Origin: Hyphomicrobium sulfonivorans
GTDB lineage: Bacteria > Pseudomonadota > Alphaproteobacteria > Rhizobiales > Hyphomicrobiaceae
Direction of reading: 5' to 3'
NCBI RefSeq assembly: GCF_013306565.1
Contig: NZ_PZPO01000001.1
Span: 434,001-498,000, forward strand
DNA: 64,000 nt
Made by a program: the position numbers and the translations under genes. Shown piece after piece: positions 26,461 to 34,700 of this stretch (its first letter is position 1; the number at the start of each line of letters is the position of its first letter). A model generated the notes under the pieces. It searched no databases, was not told the origin of the DNA, and saw nothing but the letters and a program-made list of their open reading frames with translations.

Positions 26461-27687
26461 GTGCTGGGGGATTTGACCTCGCTCGTAACCGAGCTCACGA
26501 TTTTTGGCGCAATATTCGCCGCGCTCGGAACTGGAGTTACGATTTTTCTTGGGGGCATGCGCCTTGGAAAAAACCTGTCGCAAAAGTCGATAGACGAAAA
26601 GCTTGAGCAGGCTGCGGAAGCTGCCTTGCAAGACAAGCAGCGCGCAGATGCGCTGGAGACGCACTTCCAGCAGGTTCAGGATGTTTTGGACGGGTCAGTC
26701 AATATCTGGCTGCGTCCAACAAGCCATGATGTTGGCCAGCACTACAAACAGCTGCACAAGAGCATTCCGATTCTCACCGTCGCAAATTTCAAGGGCGGTG
26801 TTGGAAAAACCACCGTCTCCGCCAATCTCGCAGCTTACTTTGAGCTCCATCTCAACAAGCGCGTTTTGCTGATCGATTTCGACTATCAGGGATCGTTGAC
26901 CGAAATCCTCATGGCAGCCTCCAAGCAGGCGAAGCTAGAGGCTTCCGCAATAGGCCTGATCTCAGGGCAGCATGCGCCAGAAGCGGTTTTGGCGAAGTCG
27001 TACAGCCTGCATCCAGAGCTGCCACAGAGCCGATTCTTCCCGTGCTTCTATGGCTTCAACAAAGTAGAAAATCAGGTTTTGCTGCGCTGGCTCACCCAGC
27101 CTAACGCCCCTGAAATACGCTTCAACACGCACAACTATCTGTCTGATCCGATCGTTCAACGGAACTTCGACGTTGTGATTATCGACGCCGCTCCGCGATT
27201 GATGACAGCTACCATCAATGCAGCTTGCGCCAGCACACATGTTCTTATTCCGACGATGCTGGACGGCCTGTGCACCAACGCCACAATCAATACATTGGGC
27301 GTATTCCATGAGCTGAAGGCCGAGCTTAATCCTGCTCTGGAGATAGTCGGAGTGCTCCCTACCTTCGTCGCACAATCTCAGCGGCTTTCCGCAAACGAAA
27401 CCGAAGCGCTGGAGCAATTACGCCAGTTGATACCATCGTACTGGAAAAAGGCACCCTTCCCCGAAATCATCTCGGATGCCTGGATTTGCAGGAAGGCTGC
27501 AATTTCGAGAATTGCCGGCAATGGCCTCGCTTTCAGTACCGATAATGACGTGCGCGACATGTTCATCGCACTCGGCGACAAGATAAGTGCAAGGATCTTC
27601 CCCAATGAAGATAGGCCAACTCCGGATGCTGGTATTGGATACGCTGCAAGCGTCACGCCGATCGCTTCCGCGCGCCGAAGAGGATGA
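26461..27687 (+). CDS. Membrane-anchored ParA/MinD-like ATPase of the inserted cassette
   Basis: A 408-residue protein in three parts. Residues about 5-35 are one hydrophobic helix with glycine-rich face (LTIFGAIFAALGTGVTIFLGG). Residues 36-80 are a probable coiled coil (SIDEKLEQAAEAALQDKQRA). The rest is a deviant-Walker ATPase: KGGVGKTT at 111-118, LLIDFDYQGSLTE (Walker A' / DxD-like), and VVIIDAAPRLMTATINAA followed by THVLIPTMLDGLCTNAT. ParA ATPases usually partition DNA or position protein complexes and are soluble; a membrane anchor plus coiled coil is unusual. The start is GTG at 26461. No ParB or parS is evident. It overlaps the partner gene by 83 bases, implying coupled expression. 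Lower GC than the neighbours suggests transfer. Confidence 0.8.
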   Translation: MLGDLTSLVTELTIFGAIFAALGTGVTIFLGGMRLGKNLSQKSIDEKLEQAAEAALQDKQRADALETHFQQVQDVLDGSVNIWLRPTSHDVGQHYKQLHKSIPILTVANFKGGVGKTTVSANLAAYFELHLNKRVLLIDFDYQGSLTEILMAASKQAKLEASAIGLISGQHAPEAVLAKSYSLHPELPQSRFFPCFYGFNKVENQVLLRWLTQPNAPEIRFNTHNYLSDPIVQRNFDVVIIDAAPRLMTATINAACASTHVLIPTMLDGLCTNATINTLGVFHELKAELNPALEIVGVLPTFVAQSQRLSANETEALEQLRQLIPSYWKKAPFPEIISDAWICRKAAISRIAGNGLAFSTDNDVRDMFIALGDKISARIFPNEDRPTPDAGIGYAASVTPIASARRRG

Positions 27688-28075
27688 TCTCAGAGCGTTT
27701 TTAAATTCTATTGCCGAGTTTGATGACCACGATCTGACAGCAGTTCTTGAGGCGCTCAAAAAAGCAAAGCCGAAAACCAAGGCTGCAAAGAATGGAACTC
27801 CAAAAGCGCCGAAAAAACCAGCAAACTTGGATGAAGCGGCTGTCATCAAATACGTACAAGAACTGCGCAGCGCTCAGACGCCTGAAGCTGTCGCGGCCAT
27901 TTTGCAAAACATGAAGTCGGTCAAGGTGCCTGAGACCAAGGCCATCGCCAACAGGTTCCGCGGCTTCGAGGCAAAGTTCCGCAGTGGTAAGGAAGCGTTG
28001 GCAGCTATCGAAGCCTGGGCTCTCACCGACATGCGGGCTCAGAGCCGCAAGGGAAAAATCGGCGAAATATTCTGA
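27605..28075 (+). CDS. Unknown partner protein of the ParA-like cassette
   Basis: A 156-residue protein I do not recognise. Residues 1-50 form an N-terminal helical domain (RMLVLDTLQASRRSLPRAEEDDLRAFLNSI, then DLTAVLEALKK). A Lys/Ala/Pro linker with a repeated KPKTKAAKNGTPKAPKKPAN composition covers about 52-75. A C-terminal helical domain (AVIKYVQELRSAQTPEAVAAIL, then KAIANRFRGFEAKFRSGKEAL) ends in basic residues. The two small helical domains on a basic tether resemble adaptor or nucleic-acid-associated proteins, but this is only an impression. The ATG at 27605 lies inside the 3' end of the ATPase gene with AAGGA nine bases upstream. Together the pair fill the whole cassette. Confidence 0.7.
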   Translation: MKIGQLRMLVLDTLQASRRSLPRAEEDDLRAFLNSIAEFDDHDLTAVLEALKKAKPKTKAAKNGTPKAPKKPANLDEAAVIKYVQELRSAQTPEAVAAILQNMKSVKVPETKAIANRFRGFEAKFRSGKEALAAIEAWALTDMRAQSRKGKIGEIF

Positions 28076-28096
28076 CCGGGCTCGTCGCCGAACACA

Positions 28097-28122
28097 GAGC
28101 GCCGCCGCCCACCAAGGGGTTA
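28097..28122 (+). repeat. Right 26-bp direct repeat of the inserted cassette
   Basis: A second perfect copy of 26349-26374, 21 bases after the stop of the small cassette gene and 18 bases before the mutY stop codon on the opposite strand. It is followed by GCAATCGACGG instead of the ATATACG that follows the left copy. Confidence 0.9.
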
Positions 28123-28140
28123 GCAATCGACGGTACGGCG

Positions 28141-29247
28141 CTAGTTCTCGCTCAGGGCGTGGGCGATGATCTTGCGCATGACGCTGGGCAGTGCGGCGGC
28201 GTGCAGATCGCGGCGCGCGACCCACTGGCAGCGGTCGGGCTCGGCCCAGAACGTCAGCGACGCATCGGCAGGAACAAGCGCGCGGAAAACAATCACCTCC
28301 AGCCGGAAGTGCGTGAACACGTGCACCACTGTGCCCGGCACCTCCCACCAGTCGCCGCGCACCGGCGCTGAACGCAACGCATCCTTGCGCGGCGGCAGCT
28401 CATCTCCCCAGGCCGGCCCCGGCACCTCCAGCATGCCGCCCAGCAATCCAGCTTCTGGGCGACGGCGCAGCAACACGCGGCCATCCTCGCTCAGCGCCAC
28501 GAAGGCGAAACCGACGCGATTGGGCCGCTCGGCCTTGCCCAGTTTCATCGGCAGCGTCTCGGCCATGCCGTGCGCGGCAGCGGCACAATCGCTCTGCACG
28601 GGACAAACGAGGCACGACGGCCGGCGCGGCGTGCAGATGCCCGCGCCCAGATCCATCATCGCCTGTGCGAAATCACCCGCGCGCCGATCCGGTGTCAGCG
28701 TGGCAGCAAGGCGCTTCAGCTCTGTCTTGGCGGTTGGCAGCGGCTGGCGCACCGAGAACAGCCGCGCCACGACGCGCTCCACGTTGCCGTCGACCGGCGT
28801 TGCAGCTTCGCCGAAGGCAATCGCAGCGATGGCGTTGGCGGTGTAAGGGCCGATGCCCGGCAGCTTCTGAAGTTCCCCAACCGTTGAAGGGAACTTGCCG
28901 CCAAACTGCTCGACTACCGCGATGGCGCACTTATGCAGGTTGCGCGCGCGGCTGTAGTAGCCAAGGCCGGCCCACGCCGCGAGCACGTCGTCAAGCGGCG
29001 CGGCGGCCAGAGCCTTCACCGTCGGCCAACGGTGGAGAAAACGCTGATAGTAGGGGATGACCGCCTTCACGGTGGTCTGTTGCAGCATAATTTCGCTTAG
29101 CCATACCCGATAGGGATTGGCACGCTTTCCCGGCGCTACGCGCCAGGGCAGCTCCCGCCGCTCCTCGTCGTACCAGGCAAGCAACGCGTCCACCGTGTCC
29201 GGCCCAGCGGGCCTAAGCGGAAGTTGCTTTCGCGCAACAGCAGTCAA
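28141..29247 (-). CDS. mutY: A/G-specific adenine glycosylase
   Basis: A base-excision repair enzyme that removes adenine paired with 8-oxoguanine. Seen are LLAWYDEERRELPWR near the start, the catalytic Glu in WLSEIMLQQTTVKAVIPYY, the helix-hairpin-helix LPGIGPYTANAIAAIAFG with the essential aspartate in TPVDGNVERV, and the cluster cysteines in ICTPRRPSCLVCPVQSDC (C-x6-C-x2-C-x5-C). The C-terminal MutT-like domain runs from about residue 235. A TTG at 29247 with GGGAGA upstream gives 368 residues, the family's usual size. An ATG at 29301 or the longer frame to 29397 would add a basic leader and overlap the divergent DciA-like gene. The start is therefore inferred. Confidence 0.93.
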   Translation of the reverse strand: MTAVARKQLPLRPAGPDTVDALLAWYDEERRELPWRVAPGKRANPYRVWLSEIMLQQTTVKAVIPYYQRFLHRWPTVKALAAAPLDDVLAAWAGLGYYSRARNLHKCAIAVVEQFGGKFPSTVGELQKLPGIGPYTANAIAAIAFGEAATPVDGNVERVVARLFSVRQPLPTAKTELKRLAATLTPDRRAGDFAQAMMDLGAGICTPRRPSCLVCPVQSDCAAAAHGMAETLPMKLGKAERPNRVGFAFVALSEDGRVLLRRRPEAGLLGGMLEVPGPAWGDELPPRKDALRSAPVRGDWWEVPGTVVHVFTHFRLEVIVFRALVPADASLTFWAEPDRCQWVARRDLHAAALPSVMRKIIAHALSEN

Positions 29248-29335
29248 GGGGATGTTCTCCCGGCGCCGGCGAATCGATGACCTTGATGGTAAGCATCGCA
29301 TAGCGGGCTGCAAACGTTCTAAGGTGACAATCCCC

Positions 29336-29941
29336 ATGGCTAGCAACGCCACGTTGCCACGCTCCCGGCCGATGATGCGCTCGACTACCCAGCGCAATCC
29401 GGCAGCGCCGACCGGCTCATATCAGCCGATGCGCTCGTCGCGCGACTACATCTCGGCCCGCGCAGTTGGCGCTTTCGTGCCCAAGCTGACCCACAAAGCC
29501 TTTGAAAAATATGGCTTTGCTGCCGCCACCCTCATTCTGGAATGGGCCACGATCGTCGGTCGCGACGTTGCCGCCTATACCGCGCCGGAGCGCCTGAAGT
29601 GGCCGCGTGGCGTCGACTACTCTGATCCCGATGAAACCGCTTCCAGCCGCCCTGGGGGCACACTGATCCTGCGTGTAGACCCTGCCCGGGCGCTCGACAT
29701 TCAGTACAAGGGCCAACAGCTTATCGAGCGCATCAACGCCCATTTCGGCTATCGCGCCGTGGCCGAGCTGCGCATCCTGCAGGCCCCACTGCCGGAGCGG
29801 GAGGACGCCTCCGCTACCCTGCCCCCAGCCCAGCCCGTACCGGCGCCGGAACTGGCCGATATTGCCGACGAACACCTGCGGCAAGCCCTGACCCGACTGA
29901 AAACCGGCCTGATGGGCCGCCCCCAAAAGCCGCTGAGCTAG
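29336..29941 (+). CDS. DUF721 / DciA family protein
   Basis: A 201-residue protein whose centre (about residues 50-150) is the DUF721 domain: LILEWATIVGRDVAAYTAPERLKWPRG, then LILRVDPARALDIQYKGQQLIERINAHFGYRAVAELRILQ. DUF721 proteins of the DciA type load or activate the replicative helicase DnaB in bacteria without DnaC. The alphaproteobacterial members next to mutY and smc have this layout, with a Pro/Ala tail and a short final helix. It has AAGGTGA eight bases before the ATG. It is divergent from mutY and upstream of two dsbA-like genes and smc, a conserved neighbourhood in Hyphomicrobiales. The helicase role is by family inference. Confidence 0.85.
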   Translation: MASNATLPRSRPMMRSTTQRNPAAPTGSYQPMRSSRDYISARAVGAFVPKLTHKAFEKYGFAAATLILEWATIVGRDVAAYTAPERLKWPRGVDYSDPDETASSRPGGTLILRVDPARALDIQYKGQQLIERINAHFGYRAVAELRILQAPLPEREDASATLPPAQPVPAPELADIADEHLRQALTRLKTGLMGRPQKPLS

Positions 29942-29945
29942 CTTT

Positions 29946-29964
29946 GCTTAAGCGCGGCTTAAGC
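29946..29964. repeat. Double GCTTAAGC palindrome between the DciA-like and dsbA-like genes
   Basis: GCTTAAGC occurs at 29946-29953 and again at 29957-29964, separated by GCG. Each copy is itself a palindrome and the pair makes a 19-base dyad directly after the DciA-like stop. It could be an operator for the dsbA-like genes or a weak transcript-end hairpin; no T run follows. Confidence 0.4.
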
Positions 29965-30101
29965 TTGACCGGCTTGGAGCAAAGGCCGTTTTGCCTTATT
30001 CCATCGCTCTATAGCGTGCTAACCCGGCCCTATCGAAAAGATTGACGGCATGGGCGGTGCGCCAACAAACAACGCCCAATAATTCCTACTCCCAAGGAGC
30101 C

Positions 30102-30794
30102 ATGCACGTGTCCGCATCCAAGATTTCATCCGGCCGCTATATGATCGCTCGGCGTGCCGTGCTCACCGCCGCCTGCGCCACCGCGCTTGGCGCTGCCCTT
30201 GCCCTGCCGCTTGCCGCCCAGTCGCGCGGTCCGAGCGAAGTTCCGGTCGCGGAACTCATGAAGCCGGTCGGCCTGCCGGATCTGGCTATCGGTCCCGATG
30301 ACGCCAAGGTGACGGTTGTCGAATACGCCTCCATGACCTGCGGTCACTGCGCCACCTTCACCAACAACGTCTGGCCGGACTTCAAGAAGAAGTACATCGA
30401 CACCGGCAAGGTGCGTTACGTGTTCCGCGAATTCCCGCTCGACAATCTGGCTGCTGCCGCATCGATGCTGGCCCGCTGCGCCGGCAACGACAAGGCGCTG
30501 CCGATGATCGAAGTGCTGTTCGAGAAGCAGAACGAGTGGGCATTCGGCGAAGGCAACCCCGTACCGCGCCTGTTCGAGATCGCCAAGCAGGCCGGTTTCA
30601 CGCAGGAATCGTTCGACAAGTGTCTGACCGATCAGAAACTGCTGGACGACATCACCGCCGGCCGCACGCGCGCTTCGGAAGTGTTCGGAGTTTCGGCCAC
30701 GCCGACGTTCTACGTCAACGGTAAGAAGCTTGAGGGCGGCAACACGATGGACAAGTTCGACGCCGCCATCGAACCGCTGCTCGAAAAGAACTGA
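30102..30794 (+). CDS. Periplasmic DsbA-family thiol oxidoreductase
   Basis: A protein of about 230 residues with a Sec signal (ARRAVLTAACATALGAALALPLAAQS). The mature part is a thioredoxin-fold DsbA-like domain (Thioredoxin_4 type). The active site is MTCGHCATF, with CxxC as CGHC, and the cis-proline loop is in SATPTFYVNG. KKYIDTGKVRYVFREFPLDNLAA is the characteristic stretch of this group. It is expected to make or repair disulfides in secreted proteins. AAGGAG lies eight bases before a GTG at 30108 but only two before the ATG at 30102, so the true start may be the GTG. A related lipoprotein follows 14 bases later. Confidence 0.88.
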   Translation: MHVSASKISSGRYMIARRAVLTAACATALGAALALPLAAQSRGPSEVPVAELMKPVGLPDLAIGPDDAKVTVVEYASMTCGHCATFTNNVWPDFKKKYIDTGKVRYVFREFPLDNLAAAASMLARCAGNDKALPMIEVLFEKQNEWAFGEGNPVPRLFEIAKQAGFTQESFDKCLTDQKLLDDITAGRTRASEVFGVSATPTFYVNGKKLEGGNTMDKFDAAIEPLLEKN

Positions 30795-30808
30795 GCATCG
30801 CACCCGTG

Positions 30809-31612
30809 ATGAAATCAGCCGCACTCGCCGCCGCATTGCTGTTGTCCGCCTTGGTCGCGGGATGCGGCGGTAGCGCGCTGACCAGCACAGCATCGTTGTC
30901 GCCGGAGCAGACCACAGCCGACGACAACAGCCCCTTCCCGACCGCTGAGGATGTTGCCTCCAGCGGACCGGAGCGGTTCCATCCGTTCGCTGATCCGACC
31001 GCCAAGCCGTCAGGCGGTCGCGAGGTCATCAAGGACCCAACGATCGAAGATGTGATGCTGACCGGCTCGCTGCCGGAAATGTCGATCGGCCGGGCCGATG
31101 CGCCGGTGACGATTGTCGAATACGCCTCGCTCACCTGCCAGCACTGCCGCCACTTCCACCTGAACACGTTTCCGCAGCTGAAGCGCGAATATATCGACAC
31201 CGGCAAGGTGCGCCTGATCCTGCGCGAGTTCCCGATCGGCAAGACCTCGGGCAACGCCACCATCGCGCTGCGCTGCGCCCCACCGGATAAATATCTGGCG
31301 TTGCATGGAAAATTTCTTGAGCAACAATCCAGTTGGGTCTCGCAGGAAGTGCGCCTCGACCCCATATTCAAGGTTGCAGCTCAGGTGGGGATGACGCGCG
31401 ACCAGTTTGATGCGTGCCTGAAGAATCAAGCCATGATCAATGGGCTCAAGTGGGTGAAGGACCGCGGGCGCAAGCTTGGCGTTATCGGCACCCCCAACTT
31501 CTTCGTCGGCAACCGGCTCGTAAAGAAAGAGCTGACGATGGAAGACATCCGGGCGATGGTCGACCCGCAGCTTGCAGGCCAGACCGCGTCGGCGACCACC
31601 GTCCCGAACTGA
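30809..31612 (+). CDS. DsbA-family thioredoxin lipoprotein
   Basis: A 267-residue paralogue of the preceding gene but anchored as a lipoprotein. The signal AALLLSALVAGC ends in a lipobox Cys at about residue 19. A low-complexity Ser/Thr/Ala linker (about 20-70) leads to the thioredoxin domain. The CxxC is CQHC in SLTCQHCRHF, and the cis-proline is in IGTPNFFVGN. Like its neighbour it contains YIDTGKVR and a REFPIG motif. Two consecutive DsbA-like genes, one soluble and one lipid-anchored, look like a duplication with division of place. The ATG at 30809 is preceded by an in-frame GTG at 30806. Confidence 0.88.
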   Translation: MKSAALAAALLLSALVAGCGGSALTSTASLSPEQTTADDNSPFPTAEDVASSGPERFHPFADPTAKPSGGREVIKDPTIEDVMLTGSLPEMSIGRADAPVTIVEYASLTCQHCRHFHLNTFPQLKREYIDTGKVRLILREFPIGKTSGNATIALRCAPPDKYLALHGKFLEQQSSWVSQEVRLDPIFKVAAQVGMTRDQFDACLKNQAMINGLKWVKDRGRKLGVIGTPNFFVGNRLVKKELTMEDIRAMVDPQLAGQTASATTVPN

Positions 31613-31715
31613 GCAACGGCATCGTATTGGCGCGGAGTTTTCCGCCCGCGCCCGGTGCTGATGAAGGTTGCGTGATCCGCGCCGCGGACACGTTGGCTGC
31701 CGTTTGGGAACCGCG

Positions 31716-34700
31716 ATGAAGATCACGCGCCTCAGATTGCTGGGTTTCAAATCGTTCGTCGAGCCGACCGAGCTTGTCATCGAGCCCGGCTTGACGGGTG
31801 TTGTCGGCCCCAACGGCTGCGGCAAATCCAATCTGCTCGAAGCGCTGCGTTGGGTGATGGGTGAAACCTCGCACAAGAGCATGCGCGCGGCCGCCATGGA
31901 CGATGTGATCTTCGCCGGCACTACCGGCCGCCCACCGCGCAACAGCGCCGAGGTGACGATCTTCCTCGACAACAGTGCACGGCTGGCGCCAGCCGAGTTC
32001 AACAACTCCGATCATCTGGAAATCACCCGCCGCATTGAACGCGAGGCCGGTTCCGCCTATCGCATCAATGGCCGTGAAGCGCGCGCCCGCGACATCAAAA
32101 TTCTGTTCGAGGATGCCGCCACCGGAGCGCGTTCGCCCGCGCTGGTGCGGCAGGGACAGATCGCCGAAATCGTCAACGCCAAGCCGGAGCAGCGTCGCCG
32201 CATTCTTGAGGATGCAGCGGGCGTCGCCGGCCTGCACAGTCGTCGCCACGAAGCCGAGTTGCGCCTTAAGGCTGCCGAAGCCAACCTTGAACGCCTCACC
32301 GACGTTCTCGGTCAGCTCAACACGCAGGTTGAAGGCCTGAAGCGGCAGGCGCGCGCGGCCCGGCGCTACAAGGAAATATCCGACGCCATCCGCCGTGCCG
32401 AAGCGCTACTGATGCATCTGACATGGGTGGATGCGCAGACGCACGTCGACACGGAAGAAACAAATCTGCGCAACGCGCTGGCGCTGCTCGGCACAGCAAC
32501 CGAAGAAGAAGCGCGTGCGCTGGCCGAAGAAGCGCGCATCGCCGAGACGATGAACCCGCTGCGCGAGGAGGAAGCCCGGCGCGCCGCAGCCGTAGGACGC
32601 CTGCGCATCGAGCAGGAAAATCTGGAGCAGGAAGCCAAACGCGCCGCCGACCGCGAGCAGGAAATGCGCGCCCGCGCGGAGCACTTCACCGCCGACATCG
32701 CCCGCGAAGAGGATGTGATTACCGAAGCGCGTGAGATCCTGGCCAACCTCGCAGCCGAGCTGGAAACACTGGCGCTCGACGATGTACAGGCCGAGGAAAC
32801 AAAAGACCGCGCCCACGAACGTCTGGAGGAAACGCAGGACAATCAGCGCCTCGCGGAAGCGCGCCTTGCCGACCTCACCACCAAGTTCGCTGAACAGCGC
32901 GCACACCGTCAGACCATCGAAGCCAATCTGTCTGAGCGGCAGGGGCGCATCGCCAAGCTGAGGCGCCAGCTCGACGAACTGCATGCGCAGACGCAGGAAA
33001 TCACCAGCCGTGCTCCGGACGCGCAGAAGCTGCAGCAGATTACCGACGCTGGAAAACAGCTCGCGGAAAAAATCGCCAAGCTGGAAGTTCAGGCGCTGGC
33101 CGCCGAGGATCATGCGCGGGCGCTGATCGTCAGCAACGATGCTGCGCGCGAGGGCGGTGCAGCGGCGCGGCTGCGGCTTGCAACGCTGCGGGCAGAACGT
33201 GAAACGCTGGTGAAGCTGCTGATCGGCACGCGCCAGGCCGACTATCCGCCGATTGTGGATCGCCTGCGCGTCGCGGCCGGATATGAAACCGCACTCGGCG
33301 CCGCGCTTGGCGACGACCTCGAAGCCCCGGCAGCGGAGCAGGCGGCTGTCCATTGGCGCAATGTGCCTGCGGCCGCGTCCGACCCTGCGTTGCCCGCCAG
33401 CGTCAAATCGCTGTCTGCGCACGTCAAGGCGCCGCCGGAGCTTGATCGCCGCCTGCGCCAGACCGGCATCGTCGATGACGTTGAGCAGGGCCGCGCGTTG
33501 CAAGCGAAGTTAAAGCCCGGCCAGCGCCTCGTTACGCGCGCTGGCGATCTGTGGCGTTGGGATGGCTTCACCGCTGCGGCCGAGGGCGCGACACCCGCAG
33601 CGCAGCGCCTTGCCGAGCGCAATCGCCTGTCGTCCATCGAACTGGAGGAAGCGGAAGCGCGTACCGCAGTCGCTACCGCTGAAGCGGCCGAGCGCCATGC
33701 CTCGGAAGCACTCACCGCCGCCCGCACCGAAGAGCAACGCTTGCGTCAGCTTGGACGCGAAGCGCAGACCATGCTGGCGAAAACGCGTGATAATCTCACC
33801 GCGATTGAGCGCGCCGCGCGCGAAACTGAAAGCAAGCTGGCAAGCGTTACCGGCGCGCGCAGCCGCGCTGAAGAAGAACTCGCGTTGGCGCAATCTCTGC
33901 TGGCAGAAGCTGAGCAGGCCGCCGCTGGTCTTGCCGCCGCCGACGACCTCGAAACACCGCTCGCTGAAGCTAAAACCAAAGCAGAAGCGCGCCGCATGGA
34001 ACTGGCCGACGCCCGCAGTGCGCTGGCGAATATCGAGCGCGACCGGCGCATGCGCGCCAACCGCCGCTCCGCCATCAACGTTGACCGCGAGCGCTGGACG
34101 GCACGCTCGGCCGGTGCGGACAAACAGATCGAAGCCCTGAAGGCGAGGCTTGCTGAAGCAAGCGCGGAGCTGGAAACGCTGGCCAACATTCCCGCAGCAA
34201 TCGACGAGAAGCGCGGCAAACTGCTAACCGCACTGTCGGAAGCGGAAGCGGCGCGCCAGCAAGCGGCGGATGCCGTCGCAGAAGCCGATACCTCAGCCAA
34301 GGCCGCAGTGCTGACGCTGCGGGCGGCGCAGGGCGCCGTCGCCGAAGCACGCGAAGGCCGCGCCCGCACCGAGGCCCGGCTTGAGGCCGCGCGCACACGC
34401 CGCCAGGATGTTTCGCGCCAGATCCGCGAGGAACTGGACGTTGCGCCGGAGAACTGTCTGGCGCTGGCTGAGCCGGAACCGGGTGCGCCGTTGCCCGAGC
34501 TTTCACAGGTCGAACGCAAGCTGAACAGTCTGCGTGGTGATCGCGAGCGCCTTGGCGGCGTCAACCTGGCTGCCGATCAGGAACTGGAAACGCTCAGCGC
34601 ACAAACCAATACGATGGAGACTGAGAAAGCCGACATTGAAAGCGCCATCGCCAAGCTGCGCGGCGGCATCGGCCAACTCAACCGCGAAGCCCACAAGCGC

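Larger units (their letters stand above)
26375..28122 (+). mobile_element. 1.75-kb two-gene cassette inserted at the 3' end of a gene, bounded by 26-bp direct repeats
   Basis: From the end of the left repeat to the end of the right repeat is 1748 bases, holding only a ParA-like ATPase gene, an overlapping small gene and a short promoter region. Hand counts of sample lines give 50-55% GC inside (26881-26940, 27241-27300, 27781-27840) against 65% in the adjoining gene (26041-26100). Reading across the right repeat reproduces the same C-terminus and a TAG stop, so removal of one repeat plus the cassette would restore a simple ancestral junction with mutY. No integrase or transposase and no terminal inverted repeat is visible. 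The mechanism is unknown; recombination at a gene end by an integrase supplied in trans is one possibility. Confidence 0.7.

Noticed and set aside
26461-28075. The cassette read as a plasmid-type parAB partition locus.
   Set aside because: The second protein has no ParB motifs, no centromere-like iterons are visible, and the ATPase carries a membrane helix.
26375-28122. The cassette read as an insertion sequence.
   Set aside because: No transposase, no terminal inverted repeats, and a 26-bp duplication is longer than normal IS target duplications.
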